Positions 1 through 7,191 of a stretch of 14,758 nt of DNA are shown here, one piece after another. Position numbers and translations under genes: made by a program. Below the pieces are notes generated by a model. The model was not told the origin of the DNA. It did not search any database and saw only the letters and a list, made by a program, of their open reading frames with translations. The stretch covers positions 1 to 14,758 of the forward strand of contig DATLAN010000076.1 in the NCBI GenBank assembly GCA_035527455.1, given 5' to 3'. This DNA is from DATLAN01 sp035527455 (GTDB lineage: Bacteria; Planctomycetota; Planctomycetia; Pirellulales; Thermoguttaceae). Numbering within the stretch: the stretch's first letter is position 1; each line of letters starts with the position of its first letter.

Positions 1-3000
1 TGCCGCCCCTCGAAGGCCGAGAGCGGGTCGTCCGGGTCGAGCACGTCGGGCGTGCCGGCCGCGATCAGGCGGTCGTCGGCCAGGAGCATGGCCCGGATGC
101 GCAGCGGGATCATCTCCTGCCACTTCGCCGGCCGCGTGCGGATGTAGCCGGTTCCCTTCTCGACGCCCCGTCCGCCCCGGCGGTATTGATCGGTGAGCGT
201 TTCCTTCGGCAACCATTGGATGGCAACGGCCGGCTCCCCCCGTTCGTCGAAGGCCGGTTCGTTGTCGTTATCGTCGGCGAACAACAGATAACCGTGTTCG
301 GCCGGTATGAACATGGGGCTCCACTGGAAGCGGCGATAGAAGTACTTCACCGCATAGGTCGTGCTCTCGTCGAAAACGACCAGTTGCCCGGCCTTCGGCG
401 ATTGCTGGGAGAAATAGAAGCCGGGCCACCGCTTGCCGTACATCCAGAAGAGCCGGTCGAAACCCGTGTCGTCGAGGAACCCGCCGGTGGCCACCAGGTG
501 CTCGGCGCCCATGTCCAGTTCGCCCAACGAGCTTTCCTGCGTCGTCTCCAGGCGGTTCAACTCGGCGTCGAACTTGATTCGCTGCATGTAGAGGTCCTTG
601 CCGTCGCTGACCAGCAGATCGGGCCGGGCGCCTTCCATGGCGAACGGCGAGCCCGCCTCGCTGACGGCGTCGGGCCAGGGGCCTTCCAGCACGTGATGGT
701 GGAGCACTCGCCCGGTGGCGGCGTCCAGGCCGTAGACGAGGATTCCGCCGTCGAGGAAGGACGAACGCCCGGCGGCGAAATAGACCACCGAGTCCTGCAC
801 GAGCACGCTGCCGTGGACCGGCCAAAGCGATTCGAGCTGGCCGAAGGAGACGATCTGCCGCCGCTCGGGCGCGGCGCGGAATCGCCACACCAGCGCCCCG
901 TCGTCCGCACGGAGGCAGGATACCGAGCCGTCCCTGCAGCCGAAAAACACGCGGCCGCCGTCGATCGTGGGCGCCGAATCGATCCGCCCGCCGGCCGTGA
1001 AGCTCCAGACATCCTTCCCGTCGGCCGCGTCGAGGCAGCGAATGCGGTGGGCGTCCTTCTCGGCCACGAAGAGCCTATCGCCGACGATCACCGCCTGCGA
1101 TCCCGGGCACGCCAGTTCGACCTCCCACTTCTTGCCCAGTTCGGCGGGCACGGCCATCTTCGTGGCCCCGCTGAGCCGGGTGTCGTGCCGATACATGGGC
1201 CAGTCGGAGGAAGGGGCGAGGGATGAGGGGCGAGGGGCGAGGGATGAGGGGCGAGGGGCGAGGGCGTAGGCCGGGCCGAGTTCGAGGTTGGCTTCCGTGG
1301 CGGGCTTCAGCGGGTCGGGCTTTTCCGACGACATGGCCAGGAAGCCGGAGACCAGCACGCCCGGGTAGCAGAAGCATTGACTCGGCGGCACGTACAGCAG
1401 CCCGTTGGCCGGCAGAACGCCCCCGAAACAGGGCGCGCGGAGCCAGTCGTTGCGCATGTGATCGTCGCCCTCGAGGTCGATGAACTCGGCTCCGCGTTTC
1501 GACCAGATCAGGTATCGCTCGGTGGCCCTGGCGTGATAGCAGCGGTAATGGTGGCCGGGCGAGATCGTTTGGCCGATCGACAGCGTCTTTGCGACCTCGC
1601 CGGTGTGCAGATCGCGGCCGTCGAGCGAATAGCCGCACCAGACCAGCCCGCCGGCCACGAAGAGGTCCGTCGGCAGCGTACACGCGGCGGCCACGCCCCG
1701 ACTGCCCGGGTGTTGCCAAAGGAGCTTGCCGTCGGCGGCGGACAGCGCGGTCAGAACCAGACCGCCTTGCTGCTTCTTGCCTCCGGCGTCGGCCGCGACC
1801 TCCTGTCCGTTGCCGTGGAAGAGCACCACGCCGTCGATGACGATCAGGGTGCTGCCCCCGCCGACGGTCGCGGGGATGTTGTTGGGCGTCCGCCATAGCT
1901 GTTCGCCGGTCCTCGCGTCGAGACAAACCAGCGCCTCCATGTCGTGATAAACGACCCGACCCGCTTGGGCCGACAGCGCGCACGGCACCACGCGGACGTG
2001 TTCTTTCCGCCAGAGCGGCTTGCCGGTGGCCGCGTCGACGGCCGCCAGCGTGTCGTCGAGCGCTTCGGGGCCGAAACGCTGGGTCGCCGGCACGGACCGC
2101 CCCTGGGTGATCTTCACGATCAACACGCCGTCGGAAAGGATCATCTCGTCGGTGCCCCGGGTGCCGGGCAGGGCCTCGGTCAGAATCTCGCCGGTGGCGG
2201 CGTCGAGCACCGAGACGGGCGAGTCGAGAAAGCCGAGCGTCACGTAGACCCGATCGCCTTGGGCCACCAGCCGCCGGGGGATCGTGTGGTGAATGCCCCA
2301 GCGGCCGCCTGTGACCGTTCCGAACTCGGGCTGCCACTGCCGCATGGGCACTTTCCAGAGCAGCACGCCGTTGGCCGCGTCTTGGGCCACCAGCGTGCAG
2401 CGCTGCGGCAGTTTGCGGTAGACGCCGGTGGGGCCTTCGTCGAAGATGGTGAAGATGCGTCCGGCGGAGGTGACCACGGCGTTGACGCTGGTGGCGAACT
2501 CGTGGCTGCGGCACCATTGCGGCCCGGACACCCAGCGGAGCCGCTTCGGAGGACCAATCTGGCGGTCGTTGGCCACCGCGTTGCCGCCGGCGTCGTGGAG
2601 GAAGTGGGTCCACTCGTCGCTTCCCGCCGGCCGCGGCTTGACCGTCTTCTGCCAGGCGTCGCCGTGGCGAACGTAGGCGACGCCCTCCGGCGCCAGCACG
2701 CGGAGCACCTCGTCCATCGCGACCTCGCCCAGATCGTCGGCCACCAGCAGGTTCACCAGGTCGCCGACGTAGGGCAGGCTGCGGCCGTCGAACACGTCGG
2801 CGGAGACCGGGCCGTAGAGACCTTTCGCGTGCAGCAACTCGCGGGTCTCGGCCACGCGGGCGGGGTCGGTATCGAGGCCGTGGACCAGATAGCGGTCCGA
2901 CGCCCGCAGGGCCGCGGTCAATTGCCCGTCGCCGCAGCCGAGGTGAACGACCAGCCCGCCCCGGATGCCGGTGGCCTCGTAGATCGCCTCGGCCGTGACG

Positions 3001-3086
3001 GACTCGGCCCGCGCGGTGCCGGCTGTCGCGATGATTGCCAGTGTCAGGACCAATCTACCGACGCGTCTGCTGATAGGCTTCGCCAT
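1..3086 (-). CDS. Exported methyltransferase-like / PQQ-type beta-propeller fusion protein (3' end outside window)
   Basis: The frame is open from an ATG at 3086 to the left edge (1028 codons, no stop), so the C-terminus is missing. AAGGAGT at 3093-3099 is a good ribosome binding site. Residues 1-27 look like a Sec signal peptide (basic SRRVGR, hydrophobic LVLTLAIIA, then ARA before the cleavage point). Residues ~30-140 form a class I SAM-methyltransferase-like fold: motif I VVHLGCGDGQ (46-55), acidic LDTD (71-74), then LLVADDLGEVAMDEVLRVLAPEG. From DEWTHFLHD (157-165) onward the protein is a BamB/PQQ-dehydrogenase-like beta-propeller with recurrent blade strands such as DAATGKPLWR and DAADGKDVWSF. 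A low-complexity RPSSLAP linker sits near residues 608-626, just before SDWPMYRHD, which starts a second propeller segment. I know this architecture from planctomycetes; substrate and activity are unknown. The fold assignment is fairly sure, the enzyme function is not. Confidence 0.85.
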   Translation of the reverse strand, partial: MAKPISRRVGRLVLTLAIIATAGTARAESVTAEAIYEATGIRGGLVVHLGCGDGQLTAALRASDRYLVHGLDTDPARVAETRELLHAKGLYGPVSADVFDGRSLPYVGDLVNLLVADDLGEVAMDEVLRVLAPEGVAYVRHGDAWQKTVKPRPAGSDEWTHFLHDAGGNAVANDRQIGPPKRLRWVSGPQWCRSHEFATSVNAVVTSAGRIFTIFDEGPTGVYRKLPQRCTLVAQDAANGVLLWKVPMRQWQPEFGTVTGGRWGIHHTIPRRLVAQGDRVYVTLGFLDSPVSVLDAATGEILTEALPGTRGTDEMILSDGVLIVKITQGRSVPATQRFGPEALDDTLAAVDAATGKPLWRKEHVRVVPCALSAQAGRVVYHDMEALVCLDARTGEQLWRTPNNIPATVGGGSTLIVIDGVVLFHGNGQEVAADAGGKKQQGGLVLTALSAADGKLLWQHPGSRGVAAACTLPTDLFVAGGLVWCGYSLDGRDLHTGEVAKTLSIGQTISPGHHYRCYHARATERYLIWSKRGAEFIDLEGDDHMRNDWLRAPCFGGVLPANGLLYVPPSQCFCYPGVLVSGFLAMSSEKPDPLKPATEANLELGPAYALAPRPSSLAPRPSSLAPSSDWPMYRHDTRLSGATKMAVPAELGKKWEVELACPGSQAVIVGDRLFVAEKDAHRIRCLDAADGKDVWSFTAGGRIDSAPTIDGGRVFFGCRDGSVSCLRADDGALVWRFRAAPERRQIVSFGQLESLWPVHGSVLVQDSVVYFAAGRSSFLDGGILVYGLDAATGRVLHHHVLEGPWPDAVSEAGSPFAMEGARPDLLVSDGKDLYMQRIKFDAELNRLETTQESSLGELDMGAEHLVATGGFLDDTGFDRLFWMYGKRWPGFYFSQQSPKAGQLVVFDESTTYAVKYFYRRFQWSPMFIPAEHGYLLFADDNDNEPAFDERGEPAVAIQWLPKETLTDQYRRGGRGVEKGTGYIRTRPAKWQEMIPLRIRAMLLADDRLIAAGTPDVLDPDDPLSAFEGR
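1212..1266. repeat. In-frame array of heptamer GGGRYGA repeats (21-bp superunit)
   Basis: Seven consecutive 7-bp units of GGGGCGA or GGGATGA lie at 1213-1261, followed by a partial unit. Three heptamers form a 21-bp period that translates on the minus strand as RPSSLAP, repeated between the two propeller segments of the exported protein. None of the three minus-strand frames through the array contains a stop. The same heptamer recurs at 14508-14542 next to an unrelated gene, so it is a repeat family and not a gene-specific linker. Confidence 0.9.
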
Positions 3087-3167
3087 GGGATCACTCCTTC
3101 ATCCAGTTTTTTCTTGTTCTTGGACAACCATCAGGCTAATCGACCGCGACGGCGATTGCAAGCAACA

Positions 3168-3272
3168 GGTGGGCCTCGCTCGATGGTTCGGCGCGCAAAG
3201 CGTTCTGCGAAACAGACCGGAATACCGCCGGCAGCGGTGTTTGGTGGCGTTCCGCTCGACCCAGCCTACGTC
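3168..3272. repeat. Possible degenerate dispersed repeat in the gap between hisF and the propeller gene
   Basis: The 226-bp gap at 3087-3312 holds no gene and no convincing promoter that I can place. Two sequences in it, GGTGGGCCTCGCTCGATGG (near 3169-3187) and GGTGGCGTTCCGCTCGACCC (near 3243-3262), resemble each other. Both also recall a GGTGGG...CGCTCGACCCAGCCTACG element I have seen between genes of planctomycetes and other bacteria. That recollection could not be checked here. Confidence 0.25.
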
Positions 3273-3282
3273 TACAACGATT

Positions 3283-3300
3283 GCCGGCGTTTTCGCTGGC
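3283..3300 (-). terminator. Hairpin just downstream of hisF, possible terminator
   Basis: GCCGGCG, TTTT, CGCTGGC forms a 7-bp stem with one G-T wobble and a four-base loop, 12 bp beyond the hisF stop codon. No T-run follows on the minus strand, so intrinsic termination is uncertain. It could instead stabilise the 3' end of the hisF mRNA or separate it from the propeller gene downstream. Confidence 0.4.
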
Positions 3301-3312
3301 CGGCCGGCGGGA

Positions 3313-4074
3313 TCATCGCACGCTGACGCCGCGGTCGCGGAGGTAGTCCTTCAACTCCGGGATGTCGATCATGTGGAAGTGGAAGACCGACGCGGCCAGC
3401 AGGATCGTGGCGCCGGCCTCGACGGCCTCGTAGAAATGCGCCAACTCGCCCGCGCCGCCGGAGGCCACGATCTGGGCCGAGGTGGCCTCGTTCATCGCGC
3501 GGATCACCGGCAGATCGTAGCCGGTCTTGGCCCCGTCGCCGGCCTTGCTGGTGGGCAGGATCACCGGCACGCCGAACGAATCGACCTTCTTGGCCCATTC
3601 GACGGCGTCGGCGCCGGTCGCGGTGCGGCCGCCGTCGATGAAGACCTCGTAACCCGACGGCATCGCTTCGTTCCGGTCCACGTCGATCGCCACGGTCACT
3701 CTCTGCGGGCCGAACTCCTTGACCATCTCGGCGATGACTTCCGGCTTGCGGAAAGCGGCGCTGCTGGTCGAGATCTTGTCGGCCCCGGCGGCCAGCACGT
3801 CGGCCGCGGAGGCCACGTCCGAGATGCCGCCTCCGACCGTAAACGGCACGGTGGCGGCTCTGGCGACGCGCCGGACCACGTCGAGCATCGTGCCGCGGCC
3901 CTCGACCGTGGCCGTGATGTCCAGCAGGGCCAGCTCGTCCGCCCCGGCCTCGCAATAGGCCCGGGCACACTCCACCGGGTCGCCCGCGTCGCGAATATCG
4001 ACGAAGTGAACCCCCTTGATCACCCGGCCGTTCTGCACGTCCAGACACGGCATGATACTGATGGGCTGAGTCAT
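3313..4074 (-). CDS. hisF: Imidazole glycerol phosphate synthase cyclase subunit HisF (atypical sequence)
   Basis: This 253-aa protein has the normal HisF length and a (beta/alpha)8 fold. With the glutaminase HisH, HisF converts PRFAR and ammonia to imidazole glycerol phosphate and AICAR in cytoplasmic histidine synthesis. The two catalytic aspartates are present: D12 in MPCLDVQNGRVIKG and D131 in VAIDVDRN. The phosphate sites FTVGGGI (78-84) and IVASGGAG (202-209) are intact. Two stretches differ from the usual family sequence: ISTSSAAF replaces the common SINTAA, and LPTSKAGDGAKTGYD replaces the common LLTSxDxDGTxxGYD. The start has a purine-rich site (AAAGGAAAGGA) a few bases upstream. No hisH, hisA or other his gene is in the window. 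A HisF-like paralogue with another role is possible, but true HisF is the best call. Confidence 0.93.
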   Translation of the reverse strand: MTQPISIMPCLDVQNGRVIKGVHFVDIRDAGDPVECARAYCEAGADELALLDITATVEGRGTMLDVVRRVARAATVPFTVGGGISDVASAADVLAAGADKISTSSAAFRKPEVIAEMVKEFGPQRVTVAIDVDRNEAMPSGYEVFIDGGRTATGADAVEWAKKVDSFGVPVILPTSKAGDGAKTGYDLPVIRAMNEATSAQIVASGGAGELAHFYEAVEAGATILLAASVFHFHMIDIPELKDYLRDRGVSVR

Positions 4075-4148
4075 GGTCTCGATCCTTTCCTTTCTCCGGT
4101 GTGTCTTGAAAAGCCTTGCGAGTTCCCCGGTTTCAACGGTCGCTTGCT

Positions 4149-4177
4149 TGTATAGCGTGGGTGATGTCGTGCGTCAA
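4149..4177 (-). promoter_or_regulatory. Sigma-70-type promoter for hisF
   Basis: Read on the minus strand, TTGACG (4172-4177) and TATACA (4149-4154) are separated by exactly 17 bp. Both boxes are close to consensus. Transcription would begin near 4142, giving an untranslated leader of about 65 nt before the hisF ATG at 4074. Confidence 0.62.
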
Positions 4178-4196
4178 CCGGCCGGAGCCCCATCGC

Positions 4197-4272
4197 GGGG
4201 TGCCACGGGTAGCTTGTCCACCCGTGTGTCCCGGCAACGTGGGCACTGGCCAACAAGCGGCCAGTGGCACCG
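4197..4272. repeat. Palindromic REP/MITE-like element with 8-bp terminal inverted repeats
   Basis: The ends GGTGCCAC (4199-4206) and GTGGCACC (4264-4271) are perfect inverted repeats. Inside are two hairpins: CACGGGT/ACCCGTG around a 9-base loop (4204-4226) and CACTGGCC/GGCCAGTG around a 7-base loop (4244-4266). The whole can fold as a branched cruciform. It contains no ORF and lies between the two divergent promoters of hisF and the DUF362 gene. I recall very similar sequences scattered through planctomycete genomes, but that is memory and not a search. Confidence 0.7.
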
Positions 4273-4359
4273 GGCGAATCCGCAAGCGGCCGGACGGGCG
4301 GGTCGCGGGCCCATTATCTACGATTCAAGTCTACTCCGCAAAGGTCCGCCGGACGGAGC

Positions 4360-4388
4360 TTGGAACCGGAACATCCGCCGGGTATACT
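4360..4388 (+). promoter_or_regulatory. Sigma-70-type promoter for the DUF362 gene
   Basis: TTGGAA (4360-4365) and TATACT (4383-4388) are separated by exactly 17 bp, which predicts a start near 4395 and a leader of about 55 nt. The leader ends in a purine-rich ribosome binding region (AGGAAAGGGAGAGAAG) directly before the ATG at 4450. Confidence 0.58.
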
Positions 4389-4449
4389 GTGTTTACAGCG
4401 GTTGTCTCCTTGCTACCGGCATAAGCGCATAGGAAAGGGAGAGAAGACG

Positions 4450-5817
4450 ATGTCCAAGCAAGCGATCACGCGTCGACGATTCGTGGGTACGGCGGCGGCC
4501 ACGGCCGGATGGTGTTTGGGGCCGCTATCCACCCGAGGACAGGATGACGCCGCCGGGGCCTCAATCGCTGCCGAGACCCCGGTCCCGAACGCCCCGATCG
4601 GCACGGCGCGGGGGCTCCATCCCGGCCGCGTCGTCTGGACGCACGAACCGGCCGCCACGCTCTGGAAAGGACCCGGCGAGGGACACTGGTGGGAAAACAC
4701 CCATACGGATCAAGCGTTGGTCGAGCACATGACGTCCCGGACCCTCCGCGAACTGACCGGGGCCGACGCCGACGCCGATGCCTGGGACCGCCTCTTCCGG
4801 TATCTCAATCGGGCACGCGGCAAGGGCGACGTCGGCTATCGGCCGGGCGAGAAGATCGCCGTGAAGGTCAACTTCGTCGGCTTCATTTGGCGCTGGGACG
4901 CGGTCGACCCGGAAAGCTACCGGCTCAAAGGCCGAATGGACTACATGAACACCTCGCCGCAGGTGATGCTGGCCGTGCTGCGGCAACTCACGAGCAAGGT
5001 GGGCGTGAAACAGACCGACATCGTTCTGGGGGATACCTTGGCCTGTTTCCCCGACGAGTATTACCAGACGCTGCACGCCGCGTTTCCGCAGGTGCAGTAC
5101 GTCGACCACAAGGGCCTGTTCGGCCGGCTCGCCGCGGAGCCGTCGTCGGTCCCCTTGCACTGGAGTTGTCGTCCCGAAGGATGCTGCCAGGATTACGTGC
5201 CGGAATGTTTCGCCCGGGCCGATTACATGATCAACCTGGCGAATCTCAAGAGCCACACGGCCGCCGGCGTGACGCTGTGCGCCAAGAATCACTACGGTTC
5301 GCTGGTCCGCTGGCCGGCCGAGGAAGGATACTACGATCTGCACCAGACGGCCTTCGCGCCGGGGATGGGCAAGTACCGGAACCTGGTCGATCTGATGGGC
5401 CACGCCCACTTCGGCGGCAAGACGCTGCTGTACCTGATCGACGGCCTTTACGCGGGACGACACCCGATCGACAACGCGCCGATGAAGTGGAACTCGTCTC
5501 CCTTCGACGGGCACTGGACTTCGAGTCTCCTGGCCTCGCAGGACCCGGTGGCCATCGATTCGGTTGGGCTGGATTTCCTCCGGGCCGAGTGGGACGACTA
5601 TCCCCACAAGTCCGGAACCGAGGACTACCTGCACGAAGCGGCCGCGGCGAACGATCCGCCCTCGGGCACCTTTTACGATCCCGACCACGCCGACGAGGTC
5701 GCGCGGCTTGCCAGCCTGGGCGTCCACGAACACTGGAACAACCCCCGCGACAAGCAGTACACCCGCAACCTGGGAACCGGCCAAGGCATCGAGCTGGTCG
5801 CGGCGCGTCGAGGGTGA
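4450..5817 (+). CDS. Tat-exported DUF362 domain protein
   Basis: This 455-aa protein begins with a twin-arginine signal (ITRRRFVGTAAATAGWCLG, residues 6-24), so it is probably exported folded, perhaps with a cofactor. The start at 4450 was preferred over longer in-frame extensions because the Tat motif follows at once and a purine-rich Shine-Dalgarno region precedes it. The body matches DUF362: KIAVKVNFVGF early on, DIVLGDTLACFP in the middle, then MINLANLKSHTAAGVTLCAKN and a C-terminal ASQDPVAIDSVGLDFLRAEW. A cysteine-rich patch (WSCRPEGCCQDYVPECF) sits midway. I see no ferredoxin CxxCxxC motif, unlike some other DUF362 proteins. Function is unknown; binding of a metal or cofactor is only a guess. 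It is transcribed alone from its own promoter, divergently from hisF. Confidence 0.88.
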   Translation: MSKQAITRRRFVGTAAATAGWCLGPLSTRGQDDAAGASIAAETPVPNAPIGTARGLHPGRVVWTHEPAATLWKGPGEGHWWENTHTDQALVEHMTSRTLRELTGADADADAWDRLFRYLNRARGKGDVGYRPGEKIAVKVNFVGFIWRWDAVDPESYRLKGRMDYMNTSPQVMLAVLRQLTSKVGVKQTDIVLGDTLACFPDEYYQTLHAAFPQVQYVDHKGLFGRLAAEPSSVPLHWSCRPEGCCQDYVPECFARADYMINLANLKSHTAAGVTLCAKNHYGSLVRWPAEEGYYDLHQTAFAPGMGKYRNLVDLMGHAHFGGKTLLYLIDGLYAGRHPIDNAPMKWNSSPFDGHWTSSLLASQDPVAIDSVGLDFLRAEWDDYPHKSGTEDYLHEAAAANDPPSGTFYDPDHADEVARLASLGVHEHWNNPRDKQYTRNLGTGQGIELVAARRG

Positions 5818-6367
5818 GGTCTGGCACGATTTTGCGCAATCTCGGTTTCCGACATGGCAATTTCAGACTCGATCGCCCAAGTCGTTGTGGGATTATGTGG
5901 ACGCTTAAGCTGTTGCAGCAGAGGAACGTTTCTCGGGACAGTCTGTTTGTCCTCGACTGGTCCCTGGAAGTCTTCAATCCGACGACAGGAAGCCGACCGC
6001 CACGGCGCACCACTTTGTACTCAACGCTTTCGTTCTACCTGCCGCCCGTTCCAGGAGACACCCTCCCCTCCACGGCGGTATTACCAGAGTCGCACTTGCG
6101 CCAGAACCTCTATCTGTGGACCACGTAGAACCAGAGATGGTGGGGCTTGCTGGGAAAATGCGAGTATCTTCAATGCTTCGCAAGGATACCACAAGAAAGA
6201 CTTAAGTCACTATCCCGCAATGTGTTGCGTCTGATGATCCGGCATGTTCAGCTCAAACGGCGGCAAGGTGGTTGACATTTCACAAACTGACGGGTCGAAT
6301 ATAATCTTGGGTGGTCAACTGAGAATCACCCGTATCTGAGCAAGTCGAGTGTACGTAGGAGCTATTA
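5818..6367. other. 550-bp stretch with no convincing gene
   Basis: The G+C content is visibly lower and the codon pattern of the neighbours is lost. Short open frames exist, for example 5895-6128 on the plus strand (77 codons). None has a clear ribosome binding site or a recognisable motif. A plus-strand frame around 6139-6273 reads WWGLLGKCEYLQCFARI and onward, and might be a decayed gene end, but I cannot name it. The right end carries the likely promoter of the next gene. Confidence 0.5.
6272..6305 (+). promoter_or_regulatory. Possible promoter of the small two-gene unit
   Basis: A perfect TATAAT lies at 6300-6305, about 60 bp before the ATG at 6368. A perfect TTGACA at 6272-6277 is 22 bp away, too far for standard sigma-70 spacing, so the true -35 may be weaker or absent. 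GTTGAC (6271-6276) and GTCAAC (6314-6319) form an inverted repeat around the -10 box and could be an operator. Confidence 0.35.
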
Positions 6368-6595
6368 ATGTCGTCAACTGCTGCACCTATCGTGACTTAC
6401 CAACCGAAGGCCCGGACGTGCTGGATGCGTTTCCGCGAGTTGCAATGGAAGCATCTTCGGAAACTGGCGGTCGCTAGAGCCGAGAAACGCGACTCGAACA
6501 ACGTCGAGATCAGCGAAGACGACATCAAAGCATGTCTTGAGGAAGCGGTCCGCGAAGCTCTCAAAGGATTCTTGCACTCCCATGTCAACACGTAG
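6368..6595 (+). CDS. Small helical hypothetical protein (75 aa)
   Basis: The ATG at 6368 is preceded by AGGAG (6357-6361) at a good 6-base spacing, which supports this as a real gene. The protein is charged and probably mostly alpha-helical, with basic RFRELQWKHLRKLAVARAEK (20 residues) in the first half and acidic VEISEDDIKACLEEAVREAL in the second. It has no signal peptide, no membrane segment and no motif I recognise. It overlaps the next gene by 14 bp in another frame, so the two are probably co-transcribed and translationally coupled. The position next to degraded genes and lower G+C suggest accessory DNA. Confidence 0.65.
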   Translation: MSSTAAPIVTYQPKARTCWMRFRELQWKHLRKLAVARAEKRDSNNVEISEDDIKACLEEAVREALKGFLHSHVNT

Positions 6596-6986
6596 GCCAG
6601 GGAACGAACCCCCGTCGGGAGAACCTGACGAGCCCAGCCAGTCGGCGATTGTTTTTTCCGAACGAGGGGTGAACGAAGAAGATAGCCTGGTGGAGCAGTA
6701 TCGAAAAGAACTGCAGAGGATGGCGGTGGGGAATGCCGTCTCTCGCGGTTCGAGTTCCGTTGACGAGGCGGATTACCGGGTGGCGTATGATCGACTCCGG
6801 AGGAAACCGGCAGGATTGTCGCAAGCCGCGGGTGCTTCCTTGGTTTTTCTTGCAGGGGGCTTCTTGGCACACGGGTTTGCTGGAATCGGGCAGAGTAGCT
6901 GGCCTCCCACCTTTACGATCATCGTGGGCGTCGTCCTCGGTTTGATGGGGATCGTCATTCGCTACAACATGCTGCGATTACGATGA
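6582..6986 (+). CDS. Hypothetical two-TM membrane protein (134 aa)
   Basis: The ATG at 6582 overlaps the end of the preceding gene by 14 bp. A longer form from TTG 6537 is possible but less likely. Residues 1-30 are Pro/Glu/Ser-rich and probably disordered. Residues ~34-80 are charged (VEQYRKELQRM, YRVAYDRLRRKP). Two hydrophobic helices follow at about 84-101 (GASLVFLAGGFLAHGFAG) and 110-127 (TFTIIVGVVLGLMGIVIRY). The protein ends in a short basic tail, RYNMLRLR. A cytoplasmic N-terminal part ahead of a helical hairpin is the simplest topology. I do not recognise the family. The pairing with a small soluble partner is reminiscent of effector/partner units, but nothing shows this directly. Confidence 0.62.
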   Translation: MSTRRPGNEPPSGEPDEPSQSAIVFSERGVNEEDSLVEQYRKELQRMAVGNAVSRGSSSVDEADYRVAYDRLRRKPAGLSQAAGASLVFLAGGFLAHGFAGIGQSSWPPTFTIIVGVVLGLMGIVIRYNMLRLR

Positions 6987-7028
6987 GACCAGGTTGGTCG
7001 GGTTGGGGTTAGGCTCGGTCTGGAGTGC

Positions 7029-7151
7029 TCAAGCCCCACCGAATCCCACATCCTCTTTCGGCACCGGAACTCTGGCCGTCCAGAGGATCGCGTTGAGGAG
7101 CATCTGTCGAGACTCTTCGATGAGCATGTTCTTGTGGTAGGGTTCAGGCGA
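7029..7151 (-). pseudogene. C-terminal remnant of a ThuA-like protein gene
   Basis: A short minus-strand frame reads PYHKNMLIEESRQMLLNA followed by ILWTARVPVPKEDVG and stops at 7029-7031. This resembles the ending of planctomycete ThuA-like (trehalose-utilisation-type) proteins, where an xHxNxxxxxxRxxxLNAIxWxAxxxVP pattern ends the domain. The frame closes with a TAG less than 20 codons upstream, and no catalytic part is present. I read it as the leftover end of a deleted gene. The family assignment is from memory of the C-terminal pattern and is only moderately sure. Confidence 0.45.
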
Positions 7152-7191
7152 CCTTGTTCCGGCCTACGTTGGGAATGCGGGCTGACTGCCG

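Noticed and set aside
186..2613. Several long frames on both strands within the propeller gene
   Set aside because: Only the frame starting at 3086 gives a signal peptide, SAM motif and regular propeller blades. It is open throughout to the window edge, so the others are shadows.
4561..6128. Long minus- and plus-strand frames overlapping the DUF362 gene
   Set aside because: Arg/Gly-rich translations without motifs, contradicted by the clear DUF362 frame with Tat signal and ribosome binding site.
5895..6128. 77-codon plus-strand frame after the DUF362 gene
   Set aside because: No ribosome binding site, no recognisable motif, and composition unlike the neighbouring genes.
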